In this document: piece by piece, positions 1 through 11,443 of the stretch
Layout: each line of letters starts with the position of its first letter
Numbering within the stretch: position 1 is the stretch's first letter
Assembly (NCBI GenBank): GCA_008000375.1
Contig: SMOI01000324.1
Location: 1-35,420, forward strand
Reading direction: 5' to 3'
Length of the DNA: 35,420 nucleotides
Source: Poteriospumella lacustris
Taxonomy: Eukaryota > Sar > Chrysophyceae > Chromulinales > Dinobryaceae
Notes under the pieces: generated by a model
Told to the model about the DNA's origin: nothing
Seen by the model: the letters and a program-made list of their open reading frames with translations, nothing else
The model's database searches: none
Position numbers and translations under genes: made by a program

Positions 1-437
1 ACGTGCGATACAGTGTCTGGCTCGTTTCACAAAATGCTTTTCACGTTCAGTGTCGATTTTGAAATAGATGTATGAGCTTTCTCCATCCATCCGCCCTGCA
101 TAGTCGAACAGGTCGGGCGGCGTGTATGGATTGGTGCGACATCCGAGCAGATCTGCTGACTCATGGTTTGGGATCTGAAATCTAGGATCTAGGATCTAGG
201 ATCTAGGATCTGTTCCACATCGTCATCATCGTCGTCGTCGTGACGAGCGTTTCAGTTTGGGTCTTCCATGGTCTGCTGCTGCTGCTGCTGCGAACACGGA
301 ACAGGCGAACGGGCCAGGGCCAACACGGAGATAAGATAAGATCCATTACCCATTACCCATTACCACTGCCAACTGGTGAGTGGCAAGTACGCACACATTC
401 GAAGGTGGAAAGTCTTTCTCGTTGATCAACCAGGGCC
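1..437. promoter_or_regulatory. 5' flank of the MyTH4-FERM gene; short tandem repeats
   Basis: No convincing gene is seen here. The stretch is less GC-rich than the coding DNA that follows. It holds a TCTAGGA heptamer array at 181-211, a CGT/CAT triplet run at about 220-243, a CTG run at about 270-291 and a CCATTAC heptamer array at 343-363. It lies directly upstream of the ATG at 438, so it should contain that gene's promoter. I see no clear TATA box or other defined element. A 61-codon open frame at 240-425 is low-complexity and has no coding character. Confidence 0.5.
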
Positions 438-3400
438 ATGATGGAATCGTCCATTTGGATTGAGTCCTTTCACCAGGGCCGGAGCCACGGGTGGATGCAG
501 GTGCAGGCGATCTTGTATCCCTGGAGTGGGATGTACCTTATTCACCCCGACTATGGTTGTCAAAGCTTTGTCGGAGGAAACATCGCCGTTTATGCGATTG
601 GAGAAGTGGAGTCTGTTGCGACAGACGAAGCGCCGGTTACACACATATTCAAAATCACACTGTCGCAGTCCACCTGCAAGGAGTCGTTTTCGCTCGGATT
701 TGAGTCTCTTCAGTCAGCGACTTCATGGAACTCGCAGATCCATGACTTCAAAGTGCGGTCCTTCTTCGTGCGTCTGTGCGAAGAGTCGTCGGGCAGCCCG
801 TCCCCGACGCTTCTCCACGGCCTCTGCGCGCAGCAGCACGAGAAGGTCGAATACACCAACGTGCCCTTGCAAACGAAGTCGTGGGAGATTATTGACCTCC
901 ATTTGCAGCGATGTGCTATCGACGGAAGCCTGCTGCACACGCTGCGCTTCGTGAACGTCAGTTTGACCGACAAGTTGGCGCATCAGTTGGCCGCGCTGCT
1001 GCGGAACTGTCCTTTTCTGCAGCACTTGGACGTCTCCAAGAACTATTTAACATCCAAGAGCCTGCCAGCCATCGCAGCGGCGCTTCAGGACAAGAAATAC
1101 CTGCGCGGGCTGGTGCTGGAGGAGAACTACTTCGGCGACGACCACGTCGGTGCCCTTCTCGTCGCGCTGAGCAAGCTGCAGCGACTCTCGGCGCTGTCCT
1201 TCTCGCGAAACAATCTGACCGGCGACGTAGCGGCCGAGTTCTCCAAGCGCGTGCTGACGTTCCAGTCGAAGCTGACGCACGTGGACTTCTCGTACAACTT
1301 CGTCGGCGACCGTATGGCCTGCGCGGTCGCGACGCTGATGCGCAACGATCCGGCCCATCTGCAACACGTCAACCTGGCGTATTGCGGCATTGGCGACAAA
1401 GGTCTCCGCGAGCTGGCCGCCAGCATGCCGCGCTGCGGCTCGCTGGCACAGCTGAACATCGAGGGCAACTTCTTCGGCCCCGACGCCGTCCAGACGCTGG
1501 TGGCGACGCTCAACGCCCAGCCGTTGCGTTCGGCCGTCCGCGTCAACTTCGGCGGCAGCATCCAAACGAGCGGCAGCATCGACTTCTTCCAGGCGAAGAG
1601 CCTGAAGGCGGCCTCGTCGGCGCTGCCCGAGTCGAGCTTCGTCGACTGCGTCGTGCTGCAGAAGCTGCCGAACAAAGTCGTCAACGCCTACGGCTCGGCG
1701 CGCTTACGCGTCATGACGGACGGCGTCGACGGCGCCGACGGCTTCCTCCCCGCCGGAGACATTCCGCTGCTGATTGTGGCGCTGACGGGCTGCGAGGCGT
1801 CGCAGTGGACGCTGGCGCAGTCGCAGGGCACGTCGCTCGTGGCCGGCGCGCCGCGGGACGAGAGTCTCTTTCGCACCTTCGCGGTCGGCGACCCGCTCAA
1901 CGCGCGACAGCAGCAGATCGAGGCCCTCCACCACACGCTGCTGCTTCTGCAGCGCGTCAGCCAGCCGTATGAGTCGCGACCCACCGCCGCGTTCCAGAAG
2001 TGCGTGCAGCTGTGCGCGCAGTCGGACGCGAAGCTGCGGCTGCTGGGCGTGCGGGCGGCGCACTTCTCGTCGTCCGTCGGGCTGCTGCAGAGCTACGGCG
2101 CGAGCGACGTGTCGCTGTCGCTGCTGCGCCCGGGCTACGGTGGCCGCGGCGTCGACGACGACTACGTCCCGCCGTTCGGGGAGGTCGCCGCGGCGGAGCT
2201 GCTGCGGCAGCCGGACGCAGACGCGACGCGCGGCGACAGCGCCCACAGCGCCCACGTCGACGCACTCGTCGTGTCGCGCCAGCTCGAAAGCGACGCGGCC
2301 GCCGCGGAGCTGTCCGCGGTCGAGGACATATTCGCGGAGGAGAACCGCGCGCGCGAGGCGCGGCAGGTCAACGAGCGCCTCGTGCTGGCTGTGCGCCGCC
2401 TGTACGAGGCGAAGGAGATCTCGGCGCAGGTCGCCAAGTTCTGGGAGGGCCTCTTCGGCAACAAGAAGTACGCACGCCTCGCCGAGAGCGAGCTGATGCG
2501 CGCGATGGAGGTCGACGTCGAAGGCGACGAGTTCGGCGCCGTGCTGCGGCAGTACGCGCACCTGTTCCCGGCGGTGGCGCGCCGCCTGCTCCTCTACGAC
2601 CTGATGTTCGCGCGCAACGTGGCGTCGCTCGGCGCGGTCCTCGCGAAGACGCGCGAGAACGAGGGCGGCGAGGCCTTCGTGCTGGGCAAGCGCCTCGCGT
2701 CGGAGATTTCGAATCTGAAAGAGACGTTCCGCAAGTTGCAGATGATCGCGAAGACGCGCAAGGAGCTGCCGCTCGTCGAGAACTTCCTCCTCGACTGCGG
2801 CAAGTGCGGCTACGGCGGCGACGAGATGTTCGAGGCCGTCAGTCTGCGCGCGAGGCTCGTCGCGCAGCGGAAGGCGGCCGACGCAGACTTCGCGCGCATC
2901 AAAGCGCGCGCGATGGTCGCCAATCTGCTCATTTCGCGCGACTTCGACGCGCTGCGGGCGAAGCTGCGCGAGATTCGCGACAGCGGCGACGAGGTGCTGC
3001 AGGTGAGCGAGGAGGCGCGCATCGCAGAGCTCTTCCTGCGCGAGCACGAGGCGGCGCACGCACAGCTGCGCGAGGCGCTCGGGGCGCCCAGCATCGCGGC
3101 GCTGGACGCGGCGCTGGCGCGCTGCGCGTACCTCGGCTTCTACTTCGCGGCGGAGATGGAGCAGGCGATCCAGCTGCTCGATGCGCTGGGTCGCAATCCC
3201 GCGAGTCTCCTGCGCCCGGTGCTGCAGGCGCTGCGCACGAACGACATGGCGCTGCTGGAGCGCGGCTTCGAGGACATCGCGCTCATGGGCCTGCAGCACG
3301 CGGCGCTGGACTCGGTCGTCTGCTCGAAGATCAACGCGATCAAGTCGAAGATCGTGCAGGACGACTCGCTCAAGGGCCAGATGGTCAAGGTGAGTCTCGC

Positions 3401-6400
3401 GCTGAAGAACGGCTTCTCCGTCCCCACGGGCGAGATCCTCCAGCTCATTCGCCGCGCCACCGCCAGCCAGTTCGACCAGGACGCGCAAATGAAGCCGTAC
3501 TACAAGGTGCTCATGCAGCACTCGAAGAAGTACAGCGGCCTGCAGCGCCAGGAGCGGGCCATCCAGGAGCTCATCGCGCAGAACGACGTGCTCCGCCTCA
3601 GCAAACTGCTCTCGGGCCGCGGCACCGGCAAACTCGTGATGAGCTTCCCGACGGCCTTCGCGATGGAGCAGTGGCTGGCCAAGCTCAAGGCCGTCGCCGA
3701 CGCCGTCGCCAGCGGCGCCGCGGACCCCGCCGCCGACCGCCGCGAGGAGATCGTCTTCAAAGGCATCTTCGACAAGGCGGCGCGCAGCGCGTCCGGCGAG
3801 CTGCGCAGCTGGCGGCGCCGCTTCTTCGTCCTCGGCACGACGCACCTGGCGTACTTCACGAGGCCCGGCGGCAAGAAGAAGGGCTACATCCGCGTGCTCA
3901 ACGGCGGCGTGCGCCGCATGCACCTCGCGGAGACCGGCGGCCGCGCGTTCTGCCTGGAGCTGGAGGAGGGCCGCGACCTGTCGCTGGTGAGCCCCGACCT
4001 CATCGACGAGGCGCGGCGCCGCGTGCGCCTCGCGAAGATCCTCGAGGTGGAGTCGTTTCTGAAAGTGGGCATCGCGCGGCGCTCGGCCGAGCTGCTCGCG
4101 AAGATGCTCGGCTTCGCGAAGGCGCTGGGCGTGATGCTGGACTACGGCCTCATGACCGAGGCGCGCCACGTGCTGCGCCAGGTGCGCGAGAGCAGCATCA
4201 AGCGCGACCTGTACCGCCTCGTGCGCGACTTCCCGAAGGCGGCGGCGGTGGCCGAGGCGCTGCAGCTGGCGCAGTCGCTCAACGTCGATCCGCAGTCGCC
4301 GTCCCTCGCGCGGCTGCGCCAGCTCGTGCAGCTGAGCGACTTCGACCAGGAGGTCTACCGCGCGCAGGTGCTGCTGCGCGCGGGCGGCGCGGACGGCCGC
4401 CTGCCGGCGACACTGGTGCTGCTGCACCGGTCGCTGCAGGCGCAGCCGACGCAGCGCAAGCGCCGCTACTTCCTCTCGGTCGTGCTCGAGTTCGTTGGCC
4501 TCGCGGCGCAGCGCGCGCAGCGCCTGCACGCGCTGCCGCCGCCGTTCGTCGCGCAGCTGATCCGCCAGTCGGTGCAGCTGTGCTCGTCGCTGCGCAGCGA
4601 GGTCGAGGTGCTCGACCTCGCGCGCTGCTGCGTCAAGTTCCTCGCGCCGCTGCTGGCGCAGCACGCGGCGGGCGCCGACCTCATCGGCGGCGCGCACGAC
4701 CTGCGCTCGCTCGGGTCGGAGACCGACCTGGCGCTCTTCGTGCGGCGCGTTGAGGCCTTCCCGGGCCTGCAGCACCAGCACCGCATCACGAAGTACCCAC
4801 TGCTGCGCTCGTCCGTCGAGAAGAAGTCGGGTCTGTGGCAGGCGCTGCGGCTGCGCGGCCGGTCGCCCGCCAAGGAGATCATGTCGCACGCGCCGCAGCC
4901 CATCGCCAAGTCGCTGCTGAAGCTGGACAAGGAGCTGGCGCACGACGGCGGCACGCTCTGCTGCCTCGAGATCTTCGTCGTGCTGCAGGTGCTGATGGGC
5001 GACGCGCCGCTCGCGCAGCTGCCGCGGCCCAGTCGCGCGAAGATCGTCAGCGCGCAGACGAACCGCTCGCGCGAGTCGCTGTTCTTCCAGCTGCTCGGCT
5101 GCCTGTCGGCGAAGTACGCCGTCTTCCGCGACGAGATGTTCTTCCAGCTGAGCAAGCAGCTGACGCAGAACCCGTCGGCCGCCTCCGCGCTGCAGGGCTG
5201 GCTGCTCTTCGCCGTCTTCGCGCACGCGCTGGCGCCCTCGGCGGCGGCGCTGCCCTTTCTGCTGCACTTCGCGCAGGACTCCGTCGCGAAGCTGGCGGCC
5301 GACGCGTTCGCGCCGCCCGTCGCGGCCGCGGCGCCGTCCGCCGAGCGGCCGCTCGACGGCGGCGACGGCGACGGCGACGGCGACGAGTCGGACGCGGCGT
5401 CCGCCGTCAGCGGCGCGCCGCCGCCGCCACCGCCGCAGCCACCGGCGGCTGCCGAGGCGGCGCAGGACTGGCAGCGGCTGCTGCCCGTGGCGCGCTACGC
5501 GCTGTTCGTGCTGCGCGGCCTCGCGAGCGGCGGCGCGGCGGAGGCGACCGAGGCGACGGCGGCGCGGCTGCTGGCGCTGGAGCCGGCGCAGAAGACGCGC
5601 TTCTACCGCCTGGTGTTCGAGCAGGAGCCGCTGGCCGTCGACGTGGTGCTGCTCACCGGCGAAGTGCTCGCGGTCGCGCTGCCCTTCGGCCAGCTGCACG
5701 CGCCGCACGAGCTGCTGCGCCACGTCGTGCGCCAGACGGTGCCGGTGCAGGCGATGGCCGAGCTCGACGCGCTGTCGAGCGCCGCCGACGGCGCCGCGAG
5801 CGACGGCCACCGCGGCGAGCGCTTCCTCAACGAGATCGAGCAGTTCTACGACGAGCCGCAGCCGCCGCTCGCCGCGCAGGCCGCCGCCTCCGCCGCTGCG
5901 AAGGGCGCCGCGTCGCCGGCGGCGTCGACGGGCGCCCTCGAGCTGCAGGCGGCCGAGCAGCTGCTGCGCGGCTTCAGCCTCGCGCGACTCGACGCGGCGG
6001 TCGTCGACGCCGACGGCCGCGTCGACCTGCGCCGCCTGCCGCTGCAGCCGCGCGCGAAGAGCCTCGTCGCGTGGGACGCCGACCTGCAGTGGGAGCTGCT
6101 GTGGCGCCTGCTGCAGGCGCCGGAGGCCGGCGACGACGCCGACGACGACGCGACGGCGCTCGCGCGGCCGACGTTTGCGCTGCGCGGCGACGGCTGCGAC
6201 GCGCAGGACGGCGTCCTCGACGACTTCTGCATCTACGGCGACGAGTTCTCCGACCGCGAGCAGCTGCAGCGCACGGCGCTGTGCCGCGCGTGGCTGGCGG
6301 CGGGGCCCGCGACGGGCGCGCCGCTGCTGCCGCGCGACTTCCTCCGCGTGGACCTCGTCTTCGCCGAGGACACGCGCCTCGTGAACTCGCGTCTCGCGCC

Positions 6401-8746
6401 GCTGCCGCCCGAGAGCTTCCACTACCTCCTGGCGCTGCAGCTGGCGCTGTCGTGGACGGACGACGAGTGGCAGCTCGCGCTGCAGGCGGACGGCGACCTG
6501 CCGCGCCCGGCGCCCGGCGCGCGCCGCTCGTCGCGGCGCCAGTCGATGCGCTCGGTCGCGTCGACGGCGCGGCGCGGCGGCGCGCTGGAGGTCGCCGGCG
6601 TCGACGTCGCGACGCAGCCGAGCTACCTGCACGAGCGCGCGGCCAGCGTCTTCCGCCGCCACCTGCAGGCGCTGCGCCTGGGCGACGCGCGCGAGCTGCA
6701 GTCGCAGGCGTCGCGCGCGGAGCTCGACGACGCCAGCGGCGCGTCGCTCGACAGCGACGACGTCCTGCGGCAGCTTGAGCGCGAGCGCGTGCAGCTCGAG
6801 CGCTGGGACTCGCTGTCGTCGGGCGGCGACGACTCGGACGGCGACTCGTACGCGTCGTCGGCGGGCGACGCGCGGCCCGACGCCGACGCCGCTGACGACG
6901 ACGACGACCCCGACGTCGCGCAGCGCAGGCGGCGGCTGCAGTGGCGGCCGCAGCCCGTCGCGGCGGACGACGAACTGTCGCCCGAGCACATGCGGCTGCT
7001 GCTGCACCTGCTGCAGCGCCTCGGGGTGGACGCCGACGCCGTCGCGCTCGAGCTGCTGTGGCCGCACATCGCCGCGTTCCACCAACTGGCGGCCGACTGC
7101 CGCGTGGCGCTGACGCAGCCGCGGCTGCGCTACCTGCTGAAGCGCGCGTACCACGACTACCTCGTCGCCGTCTGCGCCGTCTACGGCGACCGCCTCGTCG
7201 CGACGACGCTGAGTCGCGTCGAGGTCGACGCCGCCGTGCGCCTCGAGCAGGAGGCGCTGGTGCACGCGGCGGCCGACTTCGACGCGCGCGACGTGCTGCT
7301 GCTGCTGTCGCGCGACGGGCTGCGCGTCCTCGCGAGCGACGACTGGTCGCTGCTCTTCGCGGCGTCGTTCTGGGACGTCGTCGACTACGACTTCGAGCCC
7401 GACGAGCGCTCGGGCCGCGTGGCGCTGCTCGAGCTGAACGTCAACGGGCTGAAGCTGCTCTTCGAGGACGCCGTCGAGGTCACCGCGCCGCCGTTGCCCG
7501 CCGAGCGCAACGCCCTCGACGACGTCCTCTTCCTGCTGAGCGCGCTGTCGCGCGAGGCGCTGGCCTTCGGGCGCTTTCCCGGCGGCTCGGCGGAGACCTT
7601 CGAGACGTTCACCGAGGCGCCCGGCGCCGTGCTGGCCCTGCGCCAGGCGCAGGCCTGGGACCAGCGCTTCGCCGCGCGCTTCCAGAGCCGCCTGCAGGAC
7701 TTCCTCAACACGTACGCGGCGCTGCCGGTGCCGCCCGCGTCCTCGGCGGGCGGCGACGCGAGCGGCGCGCAGGTCGTCGGGCTGCGCCGCGCCGAGGCGG
7801 CGCTCACCGCGCCGCCGAGTCGACGCGACCTCGCGGCGCTCGAGCGCGACGAGGAGGAGCGACTGCAGCGCGAGCTGGCGAAGCTGGCGCTGGAGGCGCA
7901 GCTGGAGAAGAGCCAGCAGCTGCTCGCCGAGGGCCGCGAGGCGGTGCACCGCAAACGCGACCACAGCGGCGGCGCCGGCGACGCGGAGGACAACGAGCGC
8001 GACGACGACGACGCCGCCGCCGCCGGCGACGCGCCGGCCGACGCGCCGGGCGGCACCGCGCGGCGCAAGCACCGCAGCGTCTTCAACCGCCACCACCGCG
8101 GCACCGAGGACCTCGGCGGCCTCATCGTGCGCGACCGCGTCGCGTCGATGGTGTGCGGCGTGTCGCCGAAGGACTCGGCGACCTTTTCGGAGCGTTTCGC
8201 CGCGCCGCTGCTGCCGACGCGGGTCGGCGGCGTCGTGCGCCACGCGCCGCACGGCGACGCGGAGCTGCCGACGGTGGCCGAGGGGGCAGCCGGCGGACGG
8301 CGGACGGCTGCGCCCGTGGCGCTCGCCCCGCCGCTGCCGCGTCGGCCGCCGCGGCCGTTTCGGCTGCACCGCGGCGGCGGCGACGCGGCGACGGCGACGC
8401 CGTTTGAGAGCGACCAGACGCCGACAGCGAAGCGGACGACGCGGAGGACGCCGACGTCGGCGCGCTGCTGTCGGAGGTGGCGCTGACGCAGCTGCCGCGG
8501 CTGCTGCAGCGCGAGGAGGCGGAGCTGCTGCGCCTGCGGCGCTGCGCGCTGGTCCTCGAGGAGCTGCGCGACGGCGACCGCCCCGCGGCGGTCACCGCCG
8601 CCGATGCGGTCGACGCGGAGGGCGACGGCGCCGAGGAGAACAAAAGCGACGCCGACGCGCGCGCCCCGCGCGCCGCCTACGCGGTGGGCCTCCACCGGCT
8701 GCTCGCCGCGCAGGAGCGCAAGCGGCGCCGCTTCGTCGCCGGCTAA
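438..8746 (+). CDS. PH-LRR-PH-MyTH4-FERM cytoskeletal/scaffold protein (one apparent frameshift near the 3' end)
   Basis: Giant protein, about 2,770 residues if read through one frame change. Order seen: N-terminal PH-like segment (about residues 15-110); ribonuclease-inhibitor-type leucine-rich repeats (about 170-375); a long alpha-helical region; a second PH domain (about 1103-1215, with WRRRFFVL and a following beta-rich stretch); a MyTH4 domain (about 1480-1620, with FRDEMFFQLSKQLTQNP and LQGWLLFAVF); then FERM-like lobes (about 1680-2380) interrupted by acidic low-complexity loops; and a helical, charged C-terminus. MyTH4-FERM modules bind microtubules or adhesion and membrane partners and usually sit on myosin tails. 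No motor domain is present here. The 438 frame stops at 8484-8486, but the downstream frame to the TAA at 8744-8746 is clearly coding (LLQREEAELLRLRRCALVLEE region). The frame changes by one base between 8408 and about 8440. The start is the first ATG of the open frame and is followed directly by a second ATG. The FERM call rests on fold-like patterns and is weaker than the MyTH4, PH and LRR calls. Confidence 0.85.
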
Positions 8747-8857
8747 CGGCCGACGGGTAACGGGGCTTCCTCGATTAACTGTTCAATTACATATACTCGG
8801 TGGCGGCCGCGGCGCCTCCGGCGGACGGGGCGCGGCGCGTGGGGCGCGGCGGTGGCG

Positions 8858-9633
8858 CTAGCCCGACGGCGGGCAGCTGCGCGCCTGCGCCTTGACGCGC
8901 TGCGCGTACTTGGCCTTGTTCTTCAGAAACAGAGCGTTCGCCTCGCCGTTCGCCGGGCTGTGCGGGTTGGGGTCGTCCAGCAGGTCCTGAATGCCTACAG
9001 GTACAGCGACAGGTACAGCGACAGGTGCAGCGACACGACACACGGCGGCGGCTCAGAGGCGGCGGACGGTGCGCGAGGCGGCGGCGAGGCGCGTACCCAT
9101 GAGGATCTGCTTCACGGTGATGCCGGGCCGCCAGCCCTGCTCCTCGTTCAGAATGCTCAGACAGATGGTGCCTACACAGCAGACGAAGCTTCGTCAGACG
9201 CCGCCGCACGACCGACGCGAGGCGCCGTACCGCAGCTGAACACGTTCGGGTGGAAGATGACCGGCTGGAAGCGGCACACGGGGGGCTGCAGGAGGACAAA
9301 AGACGTGAGGCTCTACGCCAGCAGTGGAGGTCAGGAAGTGCAGCGGCGTGGTACCTTCGACGGGTAGTCGGCGGAGAACTTCACGACGACGCGGAACTCG
9401 CCGCCCGCCCAGTCGGTGTCTGTCGTTCACACGTCGTTACGCAGCAACACAAGGCCAAGGATCCCATGTGCATCAATGCTCATACCGGGTTTGCCGGGAA
9501 TGCCCGCTTCCCACGTCAGCAGATCAGCCGAATTGTCGCTCTTCTTCATCGGCCGCGCCCAGAACTCCGGCGGGTGGTCTTTCCGCCAGTTCTTTCGCTC
9601 TTCGTTGAGTCGCGCGATCGCTATAGCAGACAT
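8858..9633 (-). CDS. UBC9: SUMO-conjugating enzyme E2, UBC9 (UBE2I) homologue, five exons
   Basis: E2 enzyme that takes SUMO from the E1 as a thioester and transfers it to target lysines, mainly in the nucleus. Exons on the minus strand: 9633-9486, 9419-9355, 9285-9231, 9171-9097 and 8994-8858. All junctions are GT-AG, all phases fit, and the product is 159 residues against 158 for animal UBC9. It begins [20 protein letters not shown], carries the HPN motif (FHPNV), and has the catalytic Cys in GTICLSIL at residue 93, the same position as in animal UBC9. [13 protein letters not shown] and [11 protein letters not shown] follow, and it ends [15 protein letters not shown]. The DYPS stretch and the basic N-terminus used for SUMO contact are present. 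Intron 4 contains a 12-bp tandem repeat (about 8997-9035). It is convergent with the MyTH4-FERM gene (111-bp gap) and divergent from ClpP. Confidence 0.96.
8997..9035. repeat. 12-bp tandem repeat in UBC9 intron 4
   Basis: Three consecutive copies of a unit close to ACAGGTACAGCG, the last with one change, sit at the 3' end of UBC9 intron 4. On the transcribed strand they place CTGTACCTGTCG-type units directly against the acceptor AG, so they supply part of the pyrimidine-rich tract. Confidence 0.8.
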
Positions 9634-9796
9634 ACCTGGCACGCGGCAAGAGGCAGACGAAAAGAATGTGATTTGGCGACGGTTCCCCTCTCCCATCGAC
9701 GACCGCGACGTTTTCGCATCGCCGCCGCCGCCGCAGCAGCGTCGTCGTCGTCGTCGTGTGTCGTCATCGTCGTCATGTGTCATCATGACGACGACG

Positions 9797-9842
<46 letters not shown>

Positions 9843-10011
9843 AGGAGCATGACGACGACGACGTCCAGTGCGGAGACGGCGACGGGGCCGACGACGAATC
9901 GGCGAATCGGCGACTTGGAGCATCGTCGGGGTCTGTGGAGGCCTGTCTTGGTCCTGGACACAACTGAACTGACATCGCCATCGCGAAATCGACGTGGCTC
10001 CAGTGGAAACA
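9634..10011. promoter_or_regulatory. Divergent promoter region between UBC9 and ClpP, with a long ACG triplet run
   Basis: This 378-bp gap separates two start codons pointing away from each other and must contain both promoters. Its most visible feature is a triplet run at about 9785-9842, almost pure GAC/ACG, preceded by CGT-rich sequence at 9743-9780. Open frames across it translate into poly-Asp, poly-Thr or poly-Val and are repeat artefacts. No TATA box is evident. Confidence 0.6.
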
Positions 10012-10983
10012 ATGAGAGCTGTTCTGCTGTGGCTGGTGTGCGCTCTGCTCCTGAGGCATGGCGCCTGCTTTCACACGAACACGTTCGCTCCAAGAAAGAC
10101 AGGGCTGTCTCGCAGGTAATGCACCGAAACCGACAGCTCCGAGAAGCGCGCGATTGATGATTTTGAGTGTCGGTGCAGGAAGAGCGTGCGGACGATGACG
10201 ATGATGCCCATCGGCGTGCCGAAGGTCGTCTACAAAATGCCCGGCAGTCGCGGCGGCGAGTGGGTCGACATCTTCAACAGGCTCACCCGCGAGCGCATTA
10301 TCTTTATTGGCTCCGAGATCGACGATGAGCTGGCCAATCAGATCATCGGTCTGCTGCTGGTAAGTCGCGGCGCGCGTCGCTCGTCGCCGTGTCGCGTCCT
10401 CTGACCTCTCGCCGCGCAGTATCTAGACAACGAGAACTCGAACCAGCCCATCTACCTGTACATCAACTGCCCCGGGGGATCGGTCATTTCCGGCCTGGCG
10501 ATCTACGATGCGATGCAGCACGTGAAGTCGGAGATCGTCACCATCAACCTCGGCCTGGCCGCCTCGATGGCCTCGTTCTTGCTCTCGGCCGGAGCGCGAG
10601 GCAGACGATACGCATTGCCCCATTCTCGCGTCATGATTCATCAACCGATGGGCGGCGCACAGGGCCAAGCGGAGGACATCCGCGTGGAGGCGGCGCAGAT
10701 CGTGCGCATCCGCAACAACATCGTGCAGATGTACGCGGCGATGACTGGCCAGACCGTCGAGCAGGTCGCGCACGACCTGGACCGCGACAACTTCATGTCG
10801 GCCGAGGAGGCGCTGGCCTACGGCCTCATCGACGATGTCATCCAGCCCCACGAGCACAAGACGAAAGAGCTGGCCATCCCGCCCCCGGCGCTTGCGCCGG
10901 GAATGTTCGGCGACCACGGCGCCCGCGGAGAGAACTACCAATTCGGCAAAATCCACGTTCCTCCTCCGCCGCGGCGACGTTAG
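10012..10983 (+). CDS. clpP: ATP-dependent Clp protease proteolytic subunit ClpP, plastid-targeted type, three exons
   Basis: Serine peptidase subunit that forms the barrel of the Clp protease and degrades proteins fed by Hsp100 chaperones. Exons 10012-10115, 10179-10359 and 10420-10983 give 282 residues. The introns are 63 and 60 bp, GT-AG. The catalytic Ser is S144 in GLAASMASF, the His is H169 in VMIHQPMGG, and the Asp lies in DRDNF (about D218). The sequence is of the cyanobacterial/plastid ClpP type. The N-terminus [14 protein letters not shown] is a signal-peptide core. [13 protein letters not shown] then follows, a Phe just after the likely cleavage point and a basic Ser/Thr-containing stretch, as in bipartite presequences for complex red plastids. 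The extension and the plastid location are inferred; a secreted ClpP would be odd. The start at 10012 is chosen because it supplies this leader and splices in frame. The C-terminal tail is Pro/Arg-rich. Confidence 0.95.
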
Positions 10984-11443
10984 CCGCGGAGGAAACCGGG
11001 AAGCCCTTGGGCCGCCAGTCTGGCGACGGGCGACGGTGTGTTTCGTGGGTCGGTACCGACACACGCGAGGTCTGGGAACTGGGACGTCTGGGATTTCTGG
11101 GTACTTGTACTGTACATAAGATTAGCCGTTGACATTATATAAGGTGATAATTAAGCGCTTGAAAAGTACTCACTCAGTTCAGAATCGATAGTACATAAGT
11201 TTGTCCGAAGGACGAGTTATTAGTCGATTTGTGTCCGCGAATTGGCCCTGGCCCTTCGGGCGACCGTCCCCGTGGGCCTCGTGGGCGCGCTGCTCTGCGG
11301 CCTCGCCACCGGCGCCCTCCCCGCGCCGCCCCTCGCGACACAACTGTTACCTGCGACACACACCGCGACACACACCGCGACACACAACACGAGACACGCG
11401 GACGGGCAGGGGACTGTTACGAGTATGTACAACGGGCGACGGC
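10984..11443. other. Convergent 3' region between ClpP and the large E2, with CGACACA-type repeats
   Basis: No gene is seen in these 460 bases. The left part is moderately AT-rich, with stretches such as TTGACATTATATAAGG near 11130. The right part, about 11336-11400, is a run of CGACACA/CACCGCGACACA units. The same motif fills two other convergent gene junctions in the window (19144-19215 and 23281-23411), which suggests a role at 3' ends. Confidence 0.6.

Noticed and set aside
240-425. Short open frame before the MyTH4-FERM gene
   Set aside because: Low-complexity Leu/Arg content from a CTG repeat and no conserved feature.
1704-8369. 2,221-residue open frame on the minus strand opposite the MyTH4-FERM gene
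   Set aside because: Its composition is Arg/Gln/Ala/Val repeats from antisense GC-rich codons, with no domain. The opposite strand has clear PH, LRR and MyTH4 domains.
9773-10093. Asp-, Thr- and Arg-run reading frames between UBC9 and ClpP
   Set aside because: They are translations of an ACG triplet repeat.
11336-11400. CRISPR-like array
   Set aside because: Repeat units are short and degenerate, have no regular unique spacers, and lie in a eukaryotic intergenic region.
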